A stretch of 64,000 nt of DNA from Paulownia fortunei (taxonomy: Eukaryota > Streptophyta > Magnoliopsida > Lamiales > Paulowniaceae), in assembly GCA_019321725.1 (NCBI GenBank), contig CM033108.1:9070060-9134059 (forward strand), read 5' to 3'. The position numbers and the translations under genes were made by a program. Each line of letters opens with the position of its first letter. Within the stretch, counting starts at the first letter, position 1. Positions 56,823 through 64,000 of this stretch are shown piece by piece. The notes beneath the pieces are model-generated. The model did no database searches. It had not been told where the DNA came from and saw only the letters and a list, made by a program, of their open reading frames with translations.

Positions 56823-57151
56823 CTTAAATAATTTCCACCCCTCATTTGTGCAATCTTCTTGGATAGGCACCAATTTTGCAAGAAGTATAATATGTAGCTT
56901 AAGTAATGCTTTAAGGACAACATTGAAGTACTTACTTATTGTATACCCAGATCTTTTGAAATTATGATGAACAATTCCTATTTTTTTATGGTGAGCCAAT
57001 ATACTCAAGAAAATTGCCACTTGCTCACTTACTTGGATATGTCTTGTAGGAATAAGTCCGCTTATATTTTCTAGGAGGAAATACAACCGGGCGAATGAAT
57101 TTCTATTCATTCGTAGTTTGTCTATACAGGACACATCATCGATATTAATAA
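56823..57151 (-). pseudogene. PIF/Harbinger-type transposase exon fragment (DUF8040-like N-terminal domain)
   Basis: The minus-strand frame reads DDVSCIDKLRMNRNSFARL, YFLLENISGLIPTRHIQVSE, QVAIFLSILAHHKKIG, VHHNFKRSGYTISKYFN and VLKALLKLHIILL. This is the helical N-terminal domain of plant Harbinger-type transposases and their domesticated relatives: 'C-I-D-x-L-R-M', 'SEQVAIFL' and 'RSG-TISK-FN' are its usual landmarks. The exon ends at KLFK with a canonical AAG/GTAAAC donor at 56823/56822. A stop lies upstream of 57151. The catalytic DDE part should follow in the next exon but is absent, apparently cut off by the LTR fragment at 56664. Confidence 0.72.
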
Positions 57152-57721
57152 TCTATTGCAAGTGTTCAATTTAGTATGGTACTTGTTTCTCACGCTATAA
57201 CCCACTACCTTTGCCTCTTCTATATACAAATAACGATGGACATGTGCATGGTATGCATGAATAAATGGTAAATAAATAATTTAATATGTGACACAATTTC
57301 CTCAACTACTATAAGAATGTCTTGATACTTCTTATCTAGATCCATCTTACAAGTCACTGTAATAGAATTCATAAGTATGTATTAATTTAATCATAAAGTT
57401 ACTGAATTAATAACCGATTAGGTACAAATCAGACTCCCCACTGCTTACTATGTGATCGTAAACATACAATTACCATGAATAATCTCATTATACACTAAAT
57501 TAATGATCAAACTACTTAATATGTGATAATAAGCACACACCCATTGCTTATTATATGATAGTGAACATACTGTTACTGAATTAATAAGTTAGATTATATC
57601 TATTCAAATTGAACGATGGCATTATTCTGCATAAATAATAAGCTTTAATAGTTAAACCATTTTCATTCTTATATGATGTCAAACAATGCTTAACTATCTA
57701 ATCTAACAAAGAATAGGGCAT
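57152..57721. other. AT-rich intergenic DNA
   Basis: The first 100 bases upstream of the Harbinger exon read YHTKLNTCNR-like sequence in broken frames and may be its 5' part. Then GTGATAATAAGCACACAC / GTGATCGTAAACATACAA-type words recur at about 57450-57570. No gene. Confidence 0.5.
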
Positions 57722-57847
57722 TGCTACTGCATATGAAGTCTATCCACCTAATAGTGTCATTGTTCGTGCTGTTACAAGTTTTAACAATAAGTCCAAATAA
57801 TTGCATTTGAAGTATCCACACAATACCTCCCTAAATCATGCTATTAC
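57722..57847. repeat. Degenerate tandem repeat, left of Copia F
   Basis: About one and a half units of an approximately 85-base repeat: CTGCATATGAAGTCTATCCA, ATGCTATTAC and CCAAATAATTGCAT are the landmarks. Units recur at 62824-62930 right of Copia F, which is inserted inside a unit. Confidence 0.75.
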
Positions 57848-58306
57848 TATTGGGAAATTATAAAAATTTTCGAAAAATCAGATTAGTGAGAACAAAAAAA
57901 CACACACAAATTTGATAACGGAGTTCGGCCAATAATGCCTACGTCTCCAGACCTACTGCAAATTGTTTTACTAAATGGAAAAAAATACAAGTATTTACAA
58001 CACTTACAACTCACAACCCACACAAAAAAATTTTATCACAAAATTCTTTCACAAGCTTTCTCTTAAGCTTTTCTCTCTTCATAAAATTCTTTCATAAGCT
58101 TTCTCTTAAGCTTTTCTCTCAAACTCTCTCTAATTCTTTAATTTTGGAATATTATACAAATAAGAGTTATGGGGTTTATATAGGCTTCAAAAAATATAAT
58201 TTGGTGAAATTTAGGTAAGAAATTAGGTTAGACACCTTAATTGATAATTGCCTAATATTAGGCACCCTTTATTTTTAACCAAAATGTTTGGCCATTTTCT
58301 TGACAA
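57848..58306 (-). repeat. 3' LTR of Copia F
   Basis: 459 bases from TATTGGGAAATTATAAAAA to TTCTTGACA in plus sense. It is longer than the partner because of a 44-base tandem duplication (ATAAAATTCTTTCATAAGCT and partner ACAAAATTCTTTCACAAGCT) at about 58037-58125. Confidence 0.92.
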
Positions 58307-58376
58307 TCTCCCACTTGAAGACTGATTTCAATCTATCTTCACATCTCGATCTATGCAGCAGATCTTTTCAATCTTG

Positions 58377-59620
58377 TTATTCTTGCAAGCCAACTAAAGT
58401 TGAACACAACTTCAATTTATGGATAGCCACCGTCTTTATCAATATATCTACTAGATTCTTACTTTCTTGGATCTTCTCTAGTATTAGCACCTCATCTTCT
58501 AATAAAGATCTAATAAAGTGATAATAAAGTCCAATATACTTGGTTGTGGAATGAAATACTGAATTCTTCGCCAAGTGTATCGCACTCTGACTATCACTGT
58601 GCAAAACATACTTCTTTTACTTGAATCCTAACTCAGTTAACAAACTTTGAAGCCATATCATCTCTTTACTAGTTTCAGTCACTGCTACATACTCAACTTC
58701 TGTGTAGTAGATAGAGTGACAATCTTTTGTACTGCGATATCCAACTAACAACTGTAATTCCAACAGTGAATATATAACCGATGATGCTTCTTCGGTGATT
58801 GACTTCACCTCCAAAGTCTGCATCTACGTAGCTTTGTACTTTTAACTCTCTTTTTCCAAAGCACAAACATTTTCTACCGTGCCTTGTAAATACCTCAAAA
58901 TCCACTTGACTGCTTATCAATGAGCTTTCCTGGAATTTGACATAAACCTGCTAACAACTCCCATTCATGGCTAATGTCTGGTCTCATGCAGACCATTGCG
59001 TACATCAAACTTCTAATAGTTGAGGCATAAGGAACCTTAGCTATGAACTCTCTCTCTTTCTCCGTCTGAGGGGACTGATCCTTTAATAGGCAAAAGTGAC
59101 TAGCCAAGGGTGTGCCGACTGGCTTGGCGTTGCCCATATTGAATCTCTACAAAACACAGTTGATGTACTCTACCTGAAATAACTGCAACAACACTCTCTG
59201 CTTATCTCTTGTGATTTGCATTCCAAGAATCTTCTTCGTTGGACCCAAGTCTTTCATGTCAAACTCCTTTGATAATTATTGCGTCAACTTTCTGATATCA
59301 TCTATATTTGAACCTGCTACTGACATATCATCAACATAAAGTAGTAAAATGATATAACTGGACCTGTATCTCTTGAAGTAGCAACAGTGGTTGGCGTTGC
59401 ACTTTTGGAAACCTTCTCTGTGCATGAAGCCGTCAAAATTCCTGTACCACTGCTTTGGGGCTTGTTTCAGGCTATACAAGCTCTTCTTAAGTTTGCACAC
59501 CACGTTCTCCTTTCTTGTTTTTGAGAAACCTTCTGGCTGATACATATATATCTCCTCATCCAAGTCTCCGTGAAGGAATGTAGTCTTCACGTCCAACTGT
59601 ACAAGATAAATATCTTCACT
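58377..59620 (-). pseudogene. Copia F reverse transcriptase and RNase H
   Basis: RT block at 59596-59276: MDVKTTFLHGDLDEEIYMYQ, PEGFSKTRKENVVCKLKKSL and an intact catalytic site LLLYVDDMSVAGSN. Then AKPVGTPLASHF and FIAKVPYASTIRSLMYAMV within 59137-58895. RNase H in three pieces: KVQSYVDADFGGEVNHRRS (58840 area), YYTEVEYVAVTETSKEMIW with its TEAEY-like motif (58617-58823), and MHSDSQSAIHLAKNSVFH with TKYIGLYYHFIRS (58604-58377). Frame changes between pieces; otherwise well preserved. Confidence 0.9.
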
Positions 59621-59776
59621 TACAATAATACTCTATACTATTCTGATGGTATTGAGCTTCACAACGAGAGCAAAAACATTGGTGTAGTCAACTCATTTCT
59701 TCTGTTGGAATCCTTTAACAACTAGTCAAACTTTGTATCTCTTGGAACCATTATGCTCCTCTTTCACCCAATACAC

Positions 59777-61250
59777 CTATTTGTTGTGAAGTGCCTTCTT
59801 CCCTACGGGTAGTTCAATTAGTTCCCATGTTTGGTTTGTGATTAGAGGTTTCATCTCTTTTTTTATGGCAAGCTCCCACTTGCTAACATCTTCAGTCTGA
59901 TAAGCTTCATCATAGCATTCAGGCTCCCCTCCATCAGTCAACAAGAGATAGTTCATGTATTTTTTGTTAGGTATATGAGGTCGACAAGACCTTCTCAATA
60001 CATGAGCTGGAGTAGAAGGTTGCCGTGTGTTAGACTGCTGTGCACTATTCTGTCCAATGATTTCCTTTAGTTGATGACTTGCTACAATTAGCTCTGTCAT
60101 GAGACTATCTGGGACATCATCAACATTTACATTTATAAATATTGACTCACTCTGCACTAAGTCGTTGGAGTTTGTTTTATGCATGTCCTTGTACATCACC
60201 TTTTCATTGAAAATCACATCTCTGCTATGGATCATCTTCTTGTGTTCGTCATCCCAAATTCGGTAGCCAAACTCATCCTCGCCATAGCCAATGAAGGTGT
60301 ATTTCTTAGATTTGGGATCAAGCTTATTCCTGCCTTGATCACTAATATGCACATATGCTACACAATCGAAAACTTTTAGATATGATAGTTTTACCTCTTT
60401 TCTGCTCCATACCTCCTCTGGTATTTTGTGCTCCAATAGAGCTGATGGGTCTCGATTGATCAAGTAAGCTGCTATATTGACTGTTTCTACCCAGAACTGC
60501 TTCGGTAGACCTAATTGTATACGAATGCCTCTAGCTCTTTCTGTCAACGTTCGGTTCATACGCTCAGCTACACTATTGTATTGAGGTGTACCTGGCATGA
60601 TTCTTTCCATTATGATCCCGTGCTCATAGCAAAATTTCTTGAATCTAGTGTCTTTATATTCACCACCATTATCAATTCTGAGCTTTTAAATTTTTAAATT
60701 TATCTCATTTTCAATCATAGATTTCCATCTTTTGAAAGCCTCAAACACTTCAGACTTATACTTTAGAAAGTAAACCCATACCTTTCGAGAGTGATCATCA
60801 ATGAAAGTCACGAAATAGTATTTTTCACCAATGGATAAGATGGTTGTTGGTCCCCAAATATCAAAGTGAACAAGCTCTAGCCTTTTCTTATTTAGGGTTT
60901 TGCCACTTATTTAAAAGTTGGCCCTCTTCTGCTTTCCAAGTATGTAATTTTCGCACATGTCTATCTTAACTGACTGTAGACCTGGAAGTTTTCCCTATCT
61001 TAACTGACTGTAGACTTGGAAGTTTCCCCTTTGAGTGCATAATTTTTATCCATTTTTCACTTATGTGGCCTAGCCTCTGGTGCCACAAATTTGGAGTTTC
61101 ATTGTGTCCTGTAACTGCAATCGAACAGCGTGCTCCTCCTGTCATGTAAAGAGTGTCACTCTTCTTGCCTTGAGCAACCGTCATTACACCCTTTGAAATC
61201 TTCCAATCATTATCATGGAATATCATAGTGTAGCCTTCGCTAGCTAACTG
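59777..61250 (-). pseudogene. Copia F pre-integrase, integrase and linker
   Basis: Pre-integrase at 61226-60966: NLWHQRLGHISEKWIKIMHS (HHCC His pair). The middle of the core at about 60960-60620 is in broken frames (WVYFLKYKSEVFEAFKRW-like, with NGGEYKDTRFKKFC). The open block 60610-59777 begins GTPQYNSVAERMNRTLTERA (normally GIxxQxTxPxTPQQNGVAER) and continues WVETVNIAAYLINRDPSALL, VFDCVAYVHISDQGRNKLDP, FIGYGEDEFGYRIWD and WELAIKKEMKPLITNQTWEL, the lead-in to RT. 277 codons are uninterrupted. Confidence 0.9.
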
Positions 61251-62330
61251 CCTACTGAGATTAAGTTCTTTTTCAGGTCAGAGATATATCTGACATTCTT
61301 CAGCTCCCAAACAAACCTATTCAACTTAATCTTCACTACACCTTTGCCAACAATAGCACATGGTTGATCATCACCAAAATATACTTTTCCAAGATTTTTG
61401 GGGACATACCTCTCAAAGAATTCTTTCTGCGAAATAGCATGGAATGATGCTCCAGAGTCTAATACCCAAGACTCTTCCTTACTCTCTAAAGAGCATATCA
61501 ACGCATCATCTCCTTTTGAGATGGAAGTAACATTTGCCTCTGCCTTCGCCTCTTGGTCCTTTGGTGCATTCTTGCATTGATTTTTGTAGTGCCCGATCTT
61601 CCTGCAGTTCCAACACTCAATGGTTTTTGAGTTATGAGAATTACTGGGATTCTTGGATTTGGACCTTCTGTCCTTTGATCTACCACGGTAGTTTGATCTG
61701 CCACGTCCATTCACTCTGGTTGAATTTCTTCCTCTTGACTCTGTATGTAAAATTGAAGAGGTTGATGATTCACCTGAATCTCTTCGTAGGATCTCTTCAC
61801 TGAGAACTAAATCACAAACATCATCAAATTTCAACTTATTGCTTCCGACAAGCTACTCACAACCATGACAGTAGCATTCCAGCTTTCTGGTAGAGAAGAT
61901 AAAAGTATTAATGCTCGTACTTATCATCGAATTCAATTCCAACTGAACTCAATTGGGTTGTGACTATGTTAAGTTCATTGAGATGTTGAGCTACCGATGC
62001 GCCTTCCGTCATCCGCAAATTGAATAAATGCCTCATCAAGTGAACTTTGTTTGAGGCTGATGGGTTCTCATATATACTGGAGAGAGCCGCCATAAGACCC
62101 GTCGTAGTCTTTTTCTTTGCTATGTTGAAAGCAACATTATGGGATAACGTCAATCGGATAACTTTAAGGGCTTGTCTGTTGAGAAGATTCTAGTCTTCTT
62201 CCTTCATAGCATTTGGCTTCTTCCCTGAGAGAGGTTGGTACAGGTTTGTTTAATACATATAATCCTCTATTTGCATTTTCCAGAACCCAAAATCTACGCC
62301 ATCAAATTTCTCGAGTTTCACCTTCCCTTC
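61244..62330 (-). pseudogene. Copia F gag, zinc knuckle and protease
   Basis: Gag: ALSSIYENPSASNKVHLMRH, FNLRMTEGASVAQHLNELN within 62153-61908. After a shift the 196-codon block 61834-61244 carries an Arg/Ser/Gly-rich stretch, a zinc knuckle CWNCRKIGHYKNQC (intact CX2CX4HX4C), the protease catalytic motif SWVLDSGASFHAI, and KVYFGDDQPCAIVGKGVV plus LKNVRYISDLKKNLIS. Start codon region near 62330 is degraded. Confidence 0.9.
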
Positions 62331-62392
62331 ATCTGTGACCATCGCTCCCACTCGAATTTGACTTCCTCCGAATCGTTTCTAACTATTCTTGG

Positions 62393-62405
62393 AGCTCTGA
62401 TACCA
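62393..62405 (-). other. Primer-binding site of Copia F
   Basis: The minus strand reads TGGTATCAGAGCT, matching the initiator tRNA-Met end, two bases inside the right LTR. Confidence 0.92.
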
Positions 62406-62407
62406 GT

Positions 62408-62823
62408 TGTTGGAAAATTATAAAAATTCTCGATAAATTAGATTAGTGAGAACGAAAATAACACACACAAATTTGATAACGGAGTTCAGCTAATAATGCC
62501 TACGTCTCCGGACCTGCTATAAACCGTTTTACTAAATGGAGAAAAATACAAGTGTTTGCAATACTTATAATTCACAACCCATATAAGAATTTTTCTTTAT
62601 AAAATTCTTTCACAAGCTTTCTCTTAAACTTTTCTCTCAAACTCTCTCTAATTCTCTAATTTTGGGATGTTATATAATGATAGTTAGGGAGTTTATATAG
62701 GTTTCAAAAAATATGATTTGGTAGAATTTAGGTAGGAAATTAGATTAGACACCTTAATTGACAATGGCCTAATATTAAGCACCATTCATTTTTTACCAAA
62801 AATATTTGGACATTTTCTTGACA
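62408..62823 (-). repeat. 5' LTR of Copia F
   Basis: 416 bases from TGTTGGAAAATTATAAAAA to TTTCTTGACA. Single copy of the 44-base segment doubled in the other LTR. Confidence 0.92.
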
Positions 62824-62930
62824 ATCACAAGGTAGAAGGGTACTGCATATGAACTCTATCCACACAACACCGTCATACTTCATGCTATTACATGGTTAAG
62901 AAAGGTCCAAACAATTGCATATAAGAAAAA
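62824..62930. repeat. Degenerate tandem repeat, right of Copia F
   Basis: Continues the unit cut by Copia F, then a further unit: CTGCATATGAACTCTATCCA, CATGCTATTACATGG and CCAAACAATTGCATAT match 57722-57847. Confidence 0.75.
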
Positions 62931-64000
62931 TAAGAAAGAACTGGAAGCTGCATATGTCTAAAAATTTCATCTATTTCTTTCAACTACAAATCTAGCATTT
63001 GATCTACATACATTTGAGTTCAAACACATACGAACATAAAAAATAATAAAAGTGGATGCGCATTATTAAAATTAAAGGTCACAACAAATTTATACTGTAA
63101 ATAAATTGATGTACAAACACAAAACACATTATAACTATAGAAATTTTGCAAACATAATTTTATTCATGTGTTTCTATTCTAAGTTTAAACATAAAAAAAC
63201 ATTGCAGTTACTCCTATAAGGAATGATTCGACTATCCTCAATTGTAATGGGGACGACTACGACAATCAAATGACGAATGCAATAAAGAGTCTTGTGCCAG
63301 GCTTCACAACTCCTGCAATAAAGACAAATGCAAGGTGCTCCAACAAATAAAATGAAAATAAGGACGTAATTCTAGAAAATATGACAAGTTTCCAAAATGA
63401 ACGACTCACATTGGGACTAGCTCAGATGAATGGGATTTACGGCAAGACCTAGAGTTTTGCAGTACAACAATGGCCTTTTATATGCATACAAGTGTAATAC
63501 CATGTTATTTGAAGGTCGTTTTCATTAATGCATTTTGGTCTTTAGGTGTAAAGATGTACATTCACATTTAATTACTCATTGCCTAATTTTCATATTACAC
63601 TATCTTTGGGGTGTTAGGTTGATTAATTGTCCGCAAATGAATAATTCTTCATCAGTCAAAAATCTGTGATGAGCTAAAGTCATGCATACTAATTGCTTGA
63701 CCAAGCCTAATCCATTTGTCTATCAACCTTGATCCAACAAATAAAATGAGGATTTAGTATATGATACTATCTATAAAAATCTTATTTTGGACTAGAAAAT
63801 TACTTTATGGAGGTGGAATCCCACACAAAATGGGAGAACCATTAAAATGAGAAAAGTGTGTATTTGAGGCCTTGTTTGTTTTTATTTTCATTTTTTTTAT
63901 TTTTCTATTATTTAAAATATAAAAAATATGTTTATTAAATTTTCAACAAATACCACTTATTTTTATTTTTATATCTATAACCATCAATTTCAAATCTGAA
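62931..64000. other. AT-rich intergenic DNA at the window end
   Basis: No supportable ORF, RNA gene or repeat. Slightly less AT-rich patch at about 63215-63310; nothing recognisable in it. Confidence 0.5.

Larger units (their letters stand above)
57848..62823 (-). mobile_element. Copia F: 5.0-kb Copia element, full-length, frameshifted
   Basis: Minus-strand element with LTRs at 57848-58306 and 62408-62823, tRNA-iMet primer-binding site at 62393-62405, polypurine tract (CAAGTGGGAGAT on the minus strand) next to the left LTR, and a near-perfect TSD (ATTAC at 57843-57847, ATCAC at 62824-62828). Gag, CCHC knuckle, protease, integrase, RT with YVDD and RNase H are all present in order but separated by frame changes. 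Confidence 0.93.

Overview
This is a plant nuclear window, most likely from a eudicot. It is AT-rich, has one recognisable spliced host gene, and is otherwise dominated by nested, decaying LTR retrotransposons. Their primer-binding sites match plant initiator tRNA-Met (Ty1/Copia) or are of the Athila Ty3/Gypsy type. I saw no bacterial-style operons, CRISPR arrays, rRNA or convincing tRNA genes. All boundaries were read by eye.

Layout. 1-2942: AT-rich intergenic DNA. 2943-6150 (minus): an apparently intact two-exon gene for a small secreted, GPI-anchored plant glycoprotein (191 aa, At5g19250/At3g06035-like). 7175-12326 (minus): decayed Copia element A. 12686-22313: Athila-like Gypsy element with 1.8-kb LTRs and a perfect TCTAT target-site duplication (TSD). 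It has lost RT, RNase H and integrase, but its 3' half carries an intronless, full-length, decayed LONELY GUY (LOG) cytokinin-activating-enzyme gene. 22530-22897: hAT-type MITE with an 8-bp TSD. 24619-27346: 2.7-kb non-autonomous Copia B (TSD TGTAG). 28659-37040: Copia C with 2-kb LTRs (TSD ATAAT), inserted in a duplicated fragment of a gene's 5' end; the other copy lies inverted at about 24.0-24.3 kb. 37331-46855: Copia E, split by complete Copia D (37689-44720, TSD TTTAT). 47096-51241: 3' half of a second member of the LOG-bearing family, with its own decayed LOG gene. 51242-55560: remnant of a minus-strand Gypsy-type protein, split by a solo LTR (52391-54211). 55630-56664: a third LTR fragment of the LOG-bearing family. 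56823-57151 (minus): a PIF/Harbinger-type exon. 57848-62823 (minus): Copia F, inserted in a degenerate tandem repeat. The remainder is AT-rich DNA.

The most notable content is the LTR-retrotransposon family that captured a plant LOG gene. Two copies 29 kb apart share the LOG reading frame and the same non-LOG flanks, so the capture predates at least one round of transposition. Lack of introns points to capture through spliced mRNA. Both LOG copies here are broken, with different lesions. Other notable items are an array of GCTGG/CCAGC hairpins in the Copia D leader, the inverted promoter-plus-first-exon fragments, and TSD-bounded nested insertions that allow relative dating.
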